Shown: positions 24,255-33,140 of the stretch, piece by piece | Numbering within the stretch: position 1 is the stretch's first letter | How the letters are laid out: the number at the start of each line of letters is the position of its first letter | Virus record (IMG/VR): IMGVR_UViG_3300033155_001978 | Span: 1 to 37,437 of that record | Reading direction: 5' to 3' (one strand) | Length of the DNA stretch: 37,437 bases | From: a virus | Made by a program: the position numbers and the translations under genes | Notes under the pieces: generated by a model | What the model was told of the DNA's origin: nothing | Databases searched by the model: none | The model's input: only the letters and a program-made list of their open reading frames with translations

Positions 24255-24469
24255 GTGAAGACGAGGAGGCTAAGGATTTCCGTCTTCACATGAGATTTGC
24301 TCTAGGAGTGTTAATGTGGTCGCCTCAACAATTTTGGGAATCGACAATGTGTGAATTATTAGCCGCTAGTGAAGGGTATACTAAAGCTAATACCATTGAA
24401 TCTGAGGATAAGCCTATGACTAGGAAGGAATTCAATGATTTGAAGGAATTATTGGATAAAAAATCATGA
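23865..24469 (+). CDS. Tail assembly chaperone, -1 frameshift fusion product
   Basis: Ribosomes that slip back one base on A-AAA-AAG (24245-24251) continue in the minus-one frame as VSEDEEAKDFRLH and then through 59 residues of conserved sequence (MRFALGVLMWSPQQFW near its start) to a stop at 24467-24469: 129 + 72 = 201 residues. The conserved region begins before the first ATG of that frame (24290), so a frameshift fits better than a separate gene. The motif WSPQQFWESTMCELLAA is the small second chaperone seen in GTA-type tails. An independent start at 24290 cannot be excluded. The stop overlaps the tape measure start (ATGA). Confidence 0.72.
24245..24289 (+). promoter_or_regulatory. Programmed -1 frameshift signal: slippery site plus hairpin
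   Basis: The heptamer AAAAAAG (24245-24251) is in the A-AAA-AAG frame, the most efficient bacterial slippery type. A perfect 9-bp stem, GTGAAGACG (24255-24263) with CGTCTTCAC (24281-24289), encloses a 17-base loop that itself contains AGGAGG (24264-24269). The hairpin begins 3 bases after the slippery site, shorter than the usual 5-8. GGAGG at 24224-24228 lies 16 bases upstream and may act as a stimulating ribosome site. Confidence 0.75.
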
Positions 24470-26775
24470 CCACTAGAGTTGAAGACTTAATTGTTGAATT
24501 AAGAGCTAATATCAAACAATTTACTCAACAGTTTGATAAGGCTAGTAATAAAGTTGAAAAATTCAATAAAAAAACTAAAAAAACTAAAAAAGGTGTCACT
24601 GATGCTTCCAGTGCTCTCAGGGAAATGGCATCATCTGTTGCTATTTTACAAGGGCCATTAGGGCCGATTGCCGGTAGAATTGGTGCCCTTGGCGCGGCAC
24701 TAGGTCGTGTAAACCCCCTTATTTTAGTGGGGGGTTTAGCTTTTGCTGCTTTTACCTTAGCACTCCGCAAAGCTATCTCTATGGGAATTGCCGCTGAAGT
24801 TCAATTACAGCAATTAGAAGGTCAAGTTAAGGCTACTGGCTATGCTGCAGGGTTAACATCCAAACAAATAGATAAGTTTGCGGTGGGTCTTGGTGATGCT
24901 ACACTGACATCAGCAAAAGCGGTTAGAGAAGCATCAGGAATACTACTTACATTTCGATCTATATCAGGTGAAGCTTTTAAGGAAACGCTAAGATTAGCTC
25001 AAGATTTATCACAGGCTGGTTTTGGTTCCCTAAAAACTAATGTGCTTTCTTTAGCTAAAGCTTTAGAAGACCCTGTTAGGGGTATGACCGCTCTTCGTCG
25101 TCAGGGTGTTATATTTTCACAAACTCAAACTGATATTATAAAGAATTTAGTTGCAACTAATCAATTATTTAAAGCACAAGAATTAATATTAGAAGGAGTA
25201 GCTAAACAGGTCGGCGGGACGGGTTTAGCAGCATCTCAAAAAACATTAGCTGGTTCCCTCGATACAATGAATGAGAGAATGAGTAAATTCACTGAACAAG
25301 TGATAAAGAATAGTGGTGCCCTTGGATCCCTTAAATCCGTATCTGATTCTATTAATGCAGGCTTAAAATCACTAATCGGTAGTACCAAAGCATATTCCGA
25401 TCTCAGCCTCGAAGAATTGGTCGGTCAGCATAGGATGGTGACTTTTCAGCTGGCGGAACAAAGGAAAGCCTTTACAGAAGCAAACTTTTTAACTAGAACT
25501 GGTATCAGTAATGATTTTAAAAAATCCAAAGCTATGGAGGAGGCTCTTAGAAAAGAAATCAAACTTAGAAGAGAGTTGAGAAAACTAGCAGCGGAAGGTC
25601 CTAAAAAAGTAAAAGCGCAAAGAAAAGTAGATGAAGACGTAGCTGCGGCGAATAAAATAAAAGAAGCGAACGATAAATTTCAGGCTTCTTTAGAAAAACA
25701 AATTGCTACATTAGGTAATACCAATGTTCAGATATTGCAGTATAAGGCATCGTTGTTATCCCTAAGTGGCCCACAAAAAGAAGTCATAAATAGGTTAATA
25801 GAAACTATTCAGGCATTTGAAAATCAAAAGGTTGCCTTAAGTGATACTACTAAGGAAATGGCAACCAGTCGACTTGCAGAACTTGATAGATCTATGATGA
25901 ACGAAAAGCAGTTGTTAGCTCTCGGTTACAATGAGCAAACTGCTATAATTACTAATGCTCTTGCTCTTCAAATTATAAATATAACAGCCGCTAAAGCTAA
26001 AATGATAGAATTAGAAGAGGAATACCAAGAAGCCTTGACTAGTATTACCCGCAAAGAAGCTTTAGGAGGTCTCGATCCTGAAACAGTCGCCAGCCGACTT
26101 GCAGCATTAGATGAATCATTATTGAGTGAATTGGATTTACTAGCATTAAATTATAACCAGCGTGTTCAAATAGTTACTGACGCTTTCACCGAACAAGAAT
26201 TGATAGAGGGGGAAGGTAAAGAAAGATTATTACTGCTGGAAGATGAATACCAAAAAAATAAAAATAGAATTACACAAGAGGGTGAAAATACCCGCCGATT
26301 TATGCTAACTGCTGGATTGGGTGCCGCAGCTAACATTTTTAATGCCTTAGCATCATTGTCAGGTAAAGCTGGTGCGAAAATGAATGCTCAACAAAAATTA
26401 TTTGCACGTGCCGGTATAATAGCATCTACTGCGCAGGCTATAATGCTTGCTTTGCATGCTACCCCGTTTTATCCCGTTAATTTAGCTTTAGCTGCGGGTG
26501 CTGCACTCCAGGGTGCCCAACAATTAAGGGTAGTAGGCGGCGGCGGGGGCGGTGGTGGTGGTGGTGGTGGTGGTGCTTCTGTTGCAGCGCCAACCGCCCC
26601 AACAATAGCTGCCCCCACTACTGTGGGTGCGGGCGGGGCGGGGGCGGTTGATCTTAGGATTAATTTAGGTGATGATGATGACTTAATTAGTAAAAGTGCC
26701 ATTCGCCGTTTAATCGATAAGATTAATGATGAAATAGCAGATGGCGCAACTATAGCCAGTATAGGTGTTGCGTAA
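24466..26775 (+). CDS. Tail tape measure protein
   Basis: 769 residues. It starts after the chaperone genes, as usual for the ruler that sets tail length. It has an early coiled-coil region, a long hydrophobic segment near 75-105 (PLILVGGLAFAAFTLALRKA), a mid-region of heptad-like helices (about 380-620), and a second apolar region at 610-690 (ANIFNALASLSGKAG, ending in a 13-Gly tract at 26536-26574 before ASVAAPTAPT). The predicted tail is short, about 115 nm at 1.5 angstrom per residue (inferred). A TAATG overlap joins it to the next gene. Confidence 0.82.
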   Translation: MTTRVEDLIVELRANIKQFTQQFDKASNKVEKFNKKTKKTKKGVTDASSALREMASSVAILQGPLGPIAGRIGALGAALGRVNPLILVGGLAFAAFTLALRKAISMGIAAEVQLQQLEGQVKATGYAAGLTSKQIDKFAVGLGDATLTSAKAVREASGILLTFRSISGEAFKETLRLAQDLSQAGFGSLKTNVLSLAKALEDPVRGMTALRRQGVIFSQTQTDIIKNLVATNQLFKAQELILEGVAKQVGGTGLAASQKTLAGSLDTMNERMSKFTEQVIKNSGALGSLKSVSDSINAGLKSLIGSTKAYSDLSLEELVGQHRMVTFQLAEQRKAFTEANFLTRTGISNDFKKSKAMEEALRKEIKLRRELRKLAAEGPKKVKAQRKVDEDVAAANKIKEANDKFQASLEKQIATLGNTNVQILQYKASLLSLSGPQKEVINRLIETIQAFENQKVALSDTTKEMATSRLAELDRSMMNEKQLLALGYNEQTAIITNALALQIINITAAKAKMIELEEEYQEALTSITRKEALGGLDPETVASRLAALDESLLSELDLLALNYNQRVQIVTDAFTEQELIEGEGKERLLLLEDEYQKNKNRITQEGENTRRFMLTAGLGAAANIFNALASLSGKAGAKMNAQQKLFARAGIIASTAQAIMLALHATPFYPVNLALAAGAALQGAQQLRVVGGGGGGGGGGGGGASVAAPTAPTIAAPTTVGAGGAGAVDLRINLGDDDDLISKSAIRRLIDKINDEIADGATIASIGVA
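26536..26574 (+). repeat. GGN microsatellite (13 glycines) in tape measure gene
   Basis: Thirteen consecutive glycine codons, the last eight or so being GGT repeats. Such tracts can gain or lose codons by slippage; in-frame changes would alter only a flexible linker between the tape measure helices and its C-terminal domain. Confidence 0.8.
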
Positions 26776-28070
26776 TGGCAAAAGGTAGAAATTTGTTATT
26801 ACAAGTTGATATCAGTGGTACGATGACGACTATAGGTGCCTTACGCTCTAAAACTATTACTATCAATAATGAAACAATAGAAATTACAAATCTTGATTCT
26901 AATGATTGGAGAGAACTTAACCCTGATGGATTGGGCACCAGATCGATTTCAGCATCTGGTTCTGGAATATTCACTGGTGATGCAGCGGCGCAATTTATTG
27001 AGGATGCCTGTTATAATAGGAATATCTTATCGATGCAAGTAGTATTTGAAAATGGTGATATTCTTTCCGGTAATTTTGCTATAACTTCCTTTGTTAGGGG
27101 TGGTGAACACACTGCAGAAGAAACTGTGTCGATGTCGTTAGAAGGTTCTGGTGCATTTGTGATGACACGTTTCACAACATGTACCATACCAACGGTGTTT
27201 ACATTTACTGACAGAACTCCATCAACACCGTCTGAAGCGTCCCAATATGACATAGCATTTGACGTTTCAACCGGTACATGGATGATCGCAGCGGTATTAG
27301 TAATGTGGAAATCAACTGATCGATCTACTTGGGTTCCAACAGTATCATTGCCACAAATTATGTCGGCTGATCAAATTACTTATATTGTGGAATCAAATGG
27401 AGCAGGTACATGGATAACCACTTGCACCGACGGTACAACTAACTGGATATTCCGATCTACGGATATCGGTAACACTTGGACTCTTGTAGATACAGTAACC
27501 TCGGTTAATCGTATACGAAACATAACTTATGGTAATGGTGTGTGGGTTGCACCATATATAGGTAATGCCAGGATATCTATCGATGATGGATTAACTTGGG
27601 GTAATACGGGCACGGGCACTGCTGGTGCTTCAGTTGCTACAGACGGGGCTGGGAATTGGACATTAACAACAAATTGGCAAGCTTATTCGTCAGATAATGG
27701 TGTTTCATGGACTCAAGGTTGGCGTAATATTTCAGGTATCATGTTTGGTATGCTTTATGCGAACAATTTATGGGTTGCTGTCGGTAGTCTTGGTCAAATA
27801 CTTACTAGCATTAATGGAGTTACTTGGACTGAGAGACAGGCCCAAAACGAAAAACCCGTATCAGGTAAGCACCATAGAAATATAGCCTATTATGGTACTG
27901 GGTGGATAGCATCGGGTGACTTTGGTATGTATCAAACTTCAGTTGATGGTATAACGTGGTCAAATTTAGGTACATTGGGCCCACAAGTAGCAGCAGTGGA
28001 AGGTAATGATGGTTGCTTAATCATAGCTGATGCAAACAGCTCATCTAGTAAGATTTGGGAAGGAACTTAA
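26775..28070 (+). CDS. Tail-tube-like domain fused to an Asp-box beta-propeller
   Basis: 431 residues. Residues 1-133 are a paralogue of the tube protein at 23429 (LRSKTITINNETIEIT, FENGDILSGNF, GGEHTAEETVSM). Residues 150-431 carry six repeats of the BNR/Asp-box type SxDxGxTW: 179-186, 227-235, 267-275, 305-312, 344-351 and 388-395, which build a propeller like those in sialidases and photosystem assembly factors, often glycan-binding. No catalytic sialidase triad is evident. The protein may cap the tail tip or decorate the tube, presenting a binding domain. Its position after the tape measure fits a tip adaptor. Confidence 0.75.
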   Translation: MAKGRNLLLQVDISGTMTTIGALRSKTITINNETIEITNLDSNDWRELNPDGLGTRSISASGSGIFTGDAAAQFIEDACYNRNILSMQVVFENGDILSGNFAITSFVRGGEHTAEETVSMSLEGSGAFVMTRFTTCTIPTVFTFTDRTPSTPSEASQYDIAFDVSTGTWMIAAVLVMWKSTDRSTWVPTVSLPQIMSADQITYIVESNGAGTWITTCTDGTTNWIFRSTDIGNTWTLVDTVTSVNRIRNITYGNGVWVAPYIGNARISIDDGLTWGNTGTGTAGASVATDGAGNWTLTTNWQAYSSDNGVSWTQGWRNISGIMFGMLYANNLWVAVGSLGQILTSINGVTWTERQAQNEKPVSGKHHRNIAYYGTGWIASGDFGMYQTSVDGITWSNLGTLGPQVAAVEGNDGCLIIADANSSSSKIWEGT

Positions 28071-28071
28071 C

Positions 28072-28830
28072 GTGGCTAAACCAAAATTCGGATACGAAAA
28101 CTTCTTTACCACTGGGACAGTAACAGTCACTAGTGAGGCCACCGGTTTCCCCAAGGAAAATGCCTATGATTGGAATACTTATGATTATTGGAAGGCAAAT
28201 GCTGCGGGGGTGGTTTATTTAACAGTTGACTATGGATCAGCTAGACCGGCTGATTTTTTTGGTATAGCTGCCCACACTTTATTTGATAATGCTGCTACCA
28301 TTCAATGTCAGTACAGCACGGATAATTTTTCTGCTAGTATTGTTGATATAGGTGATTTGGTAACACCGGTTGATAGCAGTCCAATTTTTAATGTTTTTAC
28401 TCTAACTTCTGCCAGATATTGGCGTCTTAAAATTACTTCCACAGGTGCAGCTAGTGCTATCGGGGTAGCATCAATTGGAGCATCCTTAGAAATGGATCGC
28501 GCCGTAGGCTCAGGGGCTATGTTACCTAAAGAATCCCGGATGGATAAGATAATAAATCAAACTTCAGAGGGTGGTCAATTTATAGGTCGATCAATTATAA
28601 GGAAGGGTGTTAAATTTAGTTTATCATTTACAATTCAAACATTAGCATTTGCTCGTGATGACTGGAGCACGTTCATAGATCATGCCGAAGTAAAACCATT
28701 TTGGTATTCATGGAATCCTGATTATGATGACGCTGTGTTTTGTTGGATGGATGGCTTTCCGATGCCCCCCAAATTTGATAGACCTAATACGATGACCTTA
28801 GGGATGCAATTAATGGGACTTCGTTCATGA
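28072..28830 (+). CDS. Distal tail-like protein
   Basis: 252 residues from GTG 28072, one base after the upstream stop, with AAGGA upstream. Its N-terminal half has a jelly-roll/discoidin-like pattern (GTVTVTSEATGFPKENAYD, then VYLTVDYGSARPADFFGIAA, then YWRLKITSTG), and the C-terminal part resembles a tail-tip domain (MPPKFDRPNTMTLGMQLMG). Such proteins often attach the tip to the tube. The stop overlaps the hub start (ATGA). Assignment is by order and fold look only. Confidence 0.6.
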   Translation: MAKPKFGYENFFTTGTVTVTSEATGFPKENAYDWNTYDYWKANAAGVVYLTVDYGSARPADFFGIAAHTLFDNAATIQCQYSTDNFSASIVDIGDLVTPVDSSPIFNVFTLTSARYWRLKITSTGAASAIGVASIGASLEMDRAVGSGAMLPKESRMDKIINQTSEGGQFIGRSIIRKGVKFSLSFTIQTLAFARDDWSTFIDHAEVKPFWYSWNPDYDDAVFCWMDGFPMPPKFDRPNTMTLGMQLMGLRS

Positions 28831-30905
28831 GTTATAGTTCAGAAAAATCCGTGGTAGGGCGCACACCATTCCCCGCCATAAAACTATCTTTGGATTACTG
28901 TACTCGTACATATGGCAGGGATGAATGTGCCGTAGGTAGGGAAGCATCTGGGACTGCTCAAGCTGGTGGAGTTAACACTATTACGATATCTGCTAGTGAC
29001 TCTTTTGGTGATGATACCCTAATTGGCTATGTTGTTTATATTTCTGGTGGAACAGGGGCTGGGCAAGAAGGTAGAATTACGGCGAACGACAATGGTACTA
29101 AAATAGTTACAGTTGCGGATAATTGGGTAATACAGCCTGATGTAACTAGTACTTATGTACTTATTAACAGGCCGGATGCCTGTTATAATACGCGATCCAA
29201 TTGTCAGGACGTAGCTAATTACAATGGAAGTCCTACTGAAAATGAGATATGGGTAACTGGCGTCACGGCTGATTTCCCAGCAGATATCTGGGATGAAGCT
29301 GGCCTCGGTATCGCTGTGCCTACATTAGATAGGATTTCAGCTACACCACCTAAAATCGATATTGCAGGTGGGTTGGGTAATCGCGCATCTATTTCTATAA
29401 ATTGTATTGATTTTCCCCACCATGATCGTGGGGTTGATAAATATGCATTAAATCGTTCTTATAATGCCTATGAAAGAGGAACATTTTGGGGTAAATTTGT
29501 AACCAGAAATACTTATTATCAAGGCCGCACATTAACTTATTATGATGGTTATTTAGTTAATGGTCTTTTTGATATAACAAACTTTAATGCCAGGGTATAT
29601 ATAATAGAAAAGATCACTGGTCCTGATAGTAATGGTAGAGTATCTATAATTGCTAAAGATATATTAAAATTAGCGGATGATGATAGATCGTTTGCCCCCG
29701 CACCATCGAAAGGAACTTTAGATGTTGATTTTTTAAGTACAGATACTTCAATATATCTGGTTCCCGGTAATAATTTTTCTATTGAGTATGGTAAAAGTGG
29801 TTATGTTAGAATAAATTCAGAGATAATATATTTCACAGATAATACTAATGATATTTTAAGTGGATTAACTAGGCAAACATGGGGCACCGCTCTAGACAGT
29901 CATGATGCCGGTGATTCAGTTCAGTTGTGTTTAGCTTATGAAAACGTTAATGTTGTTGATATAGTTGAAGACCTCTATATGAATTATACAGATATACCAT
30001 CATCTTATATACCATCTACTGATTGGGCTGTTGAGAAAAATACATTATTGTCTTCAAACAATTTAACTGCTATAATATCAGAACCGACTGGTATCAATAA
30101 ACTTGTTAAAGAGTTAGTTCAACAGAACTTAATGTATGTGTGGTGGGCCGATAGCGAACAAGAAATTAAATTAAAAGCTTTCGCACCTATAACGACTACT
30201 ATCTCCATTAATGACAATGATAATATTTTAGCTAACTCCATAAAGATTTGGCATGAACCTAAATTACGTGTAAGTCAATTTTGGATGTATTATGCTATTA
30301 GGGATTACACTAATACTGATATAGTTAATTACAGAAATTTATATATACAGGTGGATTCTGATACAGAAAGTGCTGATAAATATGACGAAACTAGACGTAG
30401 AAGGATAGAATCAAGGTGGTTAAATGCTAGTGGGGGGGCTGGTTTAGTTTTACAAATAGCTGGGCGTACCTTATCCCTATTGTCAGAAACACCTAGACTA
30501 GCTAAATTTCGTTTGGATGCCAAGGATGAAGTAGAGACAGGGGATTTTATTACTTTAACTACTAGACTTATGCAGGATGCCAGTGGTCTTGATATTAGTT
30601 TAGATATGTTGGTTATCGAAAAAAGACAAATAGAATCTGGAACCATATATGAATATCTAGCTCAAGAATTTAATTTCACAGGTAAGTATGGCTATATCGG
30701 CCCTGATACGCTTCCAGATTATTCAGGGGATACCGTTTTAAAACAAGATGGTGATGCTCTATTAACTGAGATTGGTGATTTTATTTTATTAGAGGATGCT
30801 ATAATCATCAATGGTGCCAGTGATGAACAAAAAAGTGCATATGCTTGGATAGCCCCCGATAGTGGCTATTTTGCTAATGGTGATGAAGCCTATAAAATTT
30901 TGTAA
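28827..30905 (+). CDS. Tail hub/tip protein with four conserved Cys
   Basis: 692 residues in the tail-tip position. The N-terminal part has Cys25 and Cys34 (C-x8-C, YCTRTYGRDEC) and Cys119 and Cys126 (C-x6-C, ACYNTRSNC). From memory, lambda gpL binds an iron-sulfur cluster with the same two spacings, so an Fe-S site is possible. Between the pairs lies a strand-rich insert. The middle (about 160-480) resembles hub domains, with KYGYIGPDTLP near 632-642, and the end has GDFILLEDAI-type strands. It likely binds the tip and receptor-binding proteins. Confidence 0.65.
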   Translation: MSYSSEKSVVGRTPFPAIKLSLDYCTRTYGRDECAVGREASGTAQAGGVNTITISASDSFGDDTLIGYVVYISGGTGAGQEGRITANDNGTKIVTVADNWVIQPDVTSTYVLINRPDACYNTRSNCQDVANYNGSPTENEIWVTGVTADFPADIWDEAGLGIAVPTLDRISATPPKIDIAGGLGNRASISINCIDFPHHDRGVDKYALNRSYNAYERGTFWGKFVTRNTYYQGRTLTYYDGYLVNGLFDITNFNARVYIIEKITGPDSNGRVSIIAKDILKLADDDRSFAPAPSKGTLDVDFLSTDTSIYLVPGNNFSIEYGKSGYVRINSEIIYFTDNTNDILSGLTRQTWGTALDSHDAGDSVQLCLAYENVNVVDIVEDLYMNYTDIPSSYIPSTDWAVEKNTLLSSNNLTAIISEPTGINKLVKELVQQNLMYVWWADSEQEIKLKAFAPITTTISINDNDNILANSIKIWHEPKLRVSQFWMYYAIRDYTNTDIVNYRNLYIQVDSDTESADKYDETRRRRIESRWLNASGGAGLVLQIAGRTLSLLSETPRLAKFRLDAKDEVETGDFITLTTRLMQDASGLDISLDMLVIEKRQIESGTIYEYLAQEFNFTGKYGYIGPDTLPDYSGDTVLKQDGDALLTEIGDFILLEDAIIINGASDEQKSAYAWIAPDSGYFANGDEAYKIL

Positions 30906-30914
30906 GGAAAAAAT

Positions 30915-31868
30915 ATGACCGATTTCAATGCTATTCCAGATTCTGATATTGATCCAGAAAGTCCTATCACCACAACTTTAATAACGTGGTTGCGTAATAA
31001 CCATATAGCTACCGCAGAGGCTGCTGATGGTGCCCCTAATATTTGGCATAGATTCAATCCGTGGTTAATGAATTTTGGTGATCAATCTGATGGCGCTATA
31101 ACTCATTCTGTAAATGGCAGCGTTGCAGGTGGTTTATATCAATGTACCACATTTACTATTGATGCCAGTGTAGCAGTTGCGTTTGACGCCCCTGTAATTA
31201 TCAGAGCTTCTACTTCTATCATCATCAATGGTAATATAAATTGTCGAGGTACTGATAAAAGTTACGAATTAAGTAATGGTGGAGCTATTGGTGGTGGTGG
31301 CGGCGGTGGTGGCGGCGGTGGTGGCACTTTCTATAACGATGGTAATTCGGGCTTCCCTGGGCAATTTGGAGTATATGATGCTATAGGTGGTACTCTCGGT
31401 GCCCCCGGAAGTCTCAGTGGTGGTAATGGTGGCGCTGGTGGCACCAATACCACCACCAGAGGTAAAATATCGGCTTTAGAAACCCTCCCAGCAATCCTTT
31501 CTGGTGGTGCGGGTGGTAGGGGCGGTTATGGAGGTAGTATCTATGATGATTCATCCGGTGGTGCGGGTGGTGCGGGTGGTAAGGGTGGTGGACCCATTAT
31601 TCTCATAGCCCCTAGTATTATTATCGATGCCGCCGCTGTGATTAATGCCAGCGGGGCTGGTGGCTCAAACGGTATTGTGGGTGGTGGTGGTGGTGGTGGC
31701 GGTGGGGGAGGTGCTGGTGGTGCAATTATAAAAGTTGGGCGATCCATTACCGATGCTGGTACTAACACTGTCACTGGCAGCAGTGGTGGCAGTGGTTTGG
31801 GGGTTGCTGGTGATGGCGGTTCTGGGGCTGTTGGGTGGGCATTGAATCTATTGATAGTTGATGCATAA
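30915..31868 (+). CDS. Glycine-rich tail fibre/adhesin-like protein
   Basis: 317 residues, with AAGGAAA before ATG 30915. The first about 120 residues form a polar N-terminal domain. The rest has Gly blocks, including a 12-Gly run (126-137; 31290-31325) and an 11-Gly run (256-266; 31680-31712), between strand segments such as PIILIAPSIIIDAAAVINA. Gly blocks of this sort can form polyglycine II helices, as in phage S16 gp38-type adhesins. It is therefore a candidate receptor-binding tip, though a head-fibre role is possible. Confidence 0.6.
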   Translation: MTDFNAIPDSDIDPESPITTTLITWLRNNHIATAEAADGAPNIWHRFNPWLMNFGDQSDGAITHSVNGSVAGGLYQCTTFTIDASVAVAFDAPVIIRASTSIIINGNINCRGTDKSYELSNGGAIGGGGGGGGGGGGTFYNDGNSGFPGQFGVYDAIGGTLGAPGSLSGGNGGAGGTNTTTRGKISALETLPAILSGGAGGRGGYGGSIYDDSSGGAGGAGGKGGGPIILIAPSIIIDAAAVINASGAGGSNGIVGGGGGGGGGGGAGGAIIKVGRSITDAGTNTVTGSSGGSGLGVAGDGGSGAVGWALNLLIVDA

Positions 31869-31879
31869 GGGGATATATA

Positions 31880-32215
31880 ATGGCTTCAACAAAAATATCA
31901 AATTTAACAGCGGTTACCGAAGTTGCACTTACGGATGCATTTATAGTCGCTCAAAGTGGTATTTCGAAGAAGATGACGATTGATCAAATTCGAACATTAG
32001 ATGCTGTAACTATATCTGGTCTAGGTGATGAAGCTACCTACCAATGGCATCTAGCGATCGTAACTGATGACATTAACGGCCCTAGTGCTGATAATCGATC
32101 TATTGTTTATAGTGATGGCATAGACTGGCGTCGCATGTCAGATGGTACGATACTCGCTTTAAGACCCCCTACAATAGATTTAGTTATGTTAACAACTGCA
32201 CCGGCAGTATCATGA
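31880..32215 (+). CDS. Small fibre-associated protein A (TTAPxV tail)
   Basis: 111 residues, with AAGGGGAT upstream. The N-terminus (KISNLTAVTEVALTDAFIVA, then QSGISKKMTIDQIR) is a common phage tail-fibre motif. The middle has YQWHLAIVTDD and YSDGIDWRRMSDG strands, as in the next gene. The C-terminus PPTIDLVMLTTAPAVS matches one unit of the repeat protein at 16308. It may be a fibre adaptor that joins the repeat-bearing protein. Confidence 0.6.
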   Translation: MASTKISNLTAVTEVALTDAFIVAQSGISKKMTIDQIRTLDAVTISGLGDEATYQWHLAIVTDDINGPSADNRSIVYSDGIDWRRMSDGTILALRPPTIDLVMLTTAPAVS

Positions 32216-32604
32216 CCGCCATTAAAATATCAGATTTACCAGCTGTTGCAATACCAGATTTCAATGATGAGTTTGCTATTGTCGATATTTCAGCAGATGA
32301 AACAAAAAAAGTAACTTTAGGTATTATTAGAGCAAAACCAACATATTCATGGGCTAACCTACCTAATGCTGCCCTATATCAATGGCAATTGGTAGTAATA
32401 TCCGATAATGTTAATACTCCCATCGCGTATAGTGATGGTACCAACTGGAGATATGCTAGTGATGGCAATTTGGTCAAAATGGAAGACATCCCACCTGCTG
32501 ATATAGCGATTAATTTAACTGCTCCAACTGCTATTGTCGACAATCCAGTTAGTATACCTGCAGTTAGCCTATCATTAACTACAACAGCACCAACGGTGGT
32601 ATGA
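32212..32604 (+). CDS. Small fibre-associated protein B (TTAPxV tail)
   Basis: 130 residues, overlapping the previous gene by ATGA. It is a paralogue of that gene: KISDLPAVAIPDFNDEFAIV (start), LYQWQLVVISD and YSDGTNWRYASDG (middle). Its C-terminal 45 residues carry two units, the second being IPAVSLSLTTTAPTVV, which matches the repeat consensus at 16308. The stop overlaps the amidase start. The two genes probably arose by duplication. Confidence 0.6.
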   Translation: MTAIKISDLPAVAIPDFNDEFAIVDISADETKKVTLGIIRAKPTYSWANLPNAALYQWQLVVISDNVNTPIAYSDGTNWRYASDGNLVKMEDIPPADIAINLTAPTAIVDNPVSIPAVSLSLTTTAPTVV

Positions 32605-33140
32605 ATATGATTTTTGTAAGTGCGGGACATTATGAACGTAAACAAGGTGCAAGCTTTGATAATTTCACTGAGTGGAAGGAGGCTATGAAATGGCGGGATT
32701 TACTTGTTGATTTACTTGGTCAAGCATCCATAGCTGTTCCGCCAATATCATTAACTAGTAAAGTTACCTTTATAAATAATCATAACCCGGATGATGGTGA
32801 TATTGCTGTTGAGATTCATTTTAATAGCGCTATCAACTCTCATGGCACTCACATCGGGGAGGGTAGCGAAACTTTATATTGTCCCGGTAGTTCCAAAGGT
32901 GAGATTATTGCCGAATATATACAGGAATCTATGCGCTACATTTGGCCACCATCTAGGGGTGTCAAACAGGGTTGGTACCAGATGAATCCTGCTAAAGGGC
33001 CAGATTATTTTTTAAGGGCTACTCATTGCCCAGCAATTATTGTGGAACCAGAATTTGTGCACCATGCGGATATGATTGAAGAGCGTAGATACGTCGGGTG
33101 TACGGCACTCGCTGCGGCACTCCTTGATATGCATGGTTGA
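32601..33140 (+). CDS. N-acetylmuramoyl-L-alanine amidase (endolysin)
   Basis: 179 residues with the Amidase_3 zinc site: His10 (VSAGHYE), a nearby Glu24, His73 (EIHFNS), and an acid in VEPEF (Glu149/151) as the likely catalytic residue. It would cut the amide bond of peptidoglycan. It has no signal peptide or membrane segment, so release depends on the holin. It starts with the ATGA overlap from the gene before. Confidence 0.85.
   Translation: MNMIFVSAGHYERKQGASFDNFTEWKEAMKWRDLLVDLLGQASIAVPPISLTSKVTFINNHNPDDGDIAVEIHFNSAINSHGTHIGEGSETLYCPGSSKGEIIAEYIQESMRYIWPPSRGVKQGWYQMNPAKGPDYFLRATHCPAIIVEPEFVHHADMIEERRYVGCTALAAALLDMHG

Noticed and set aside
26775-28070. Sialidase enzyme
   Set aside because: The Asp-boxes fit a propeller, but I see no Arg triad or Tyr/Glu pair arranged as in sialidases.
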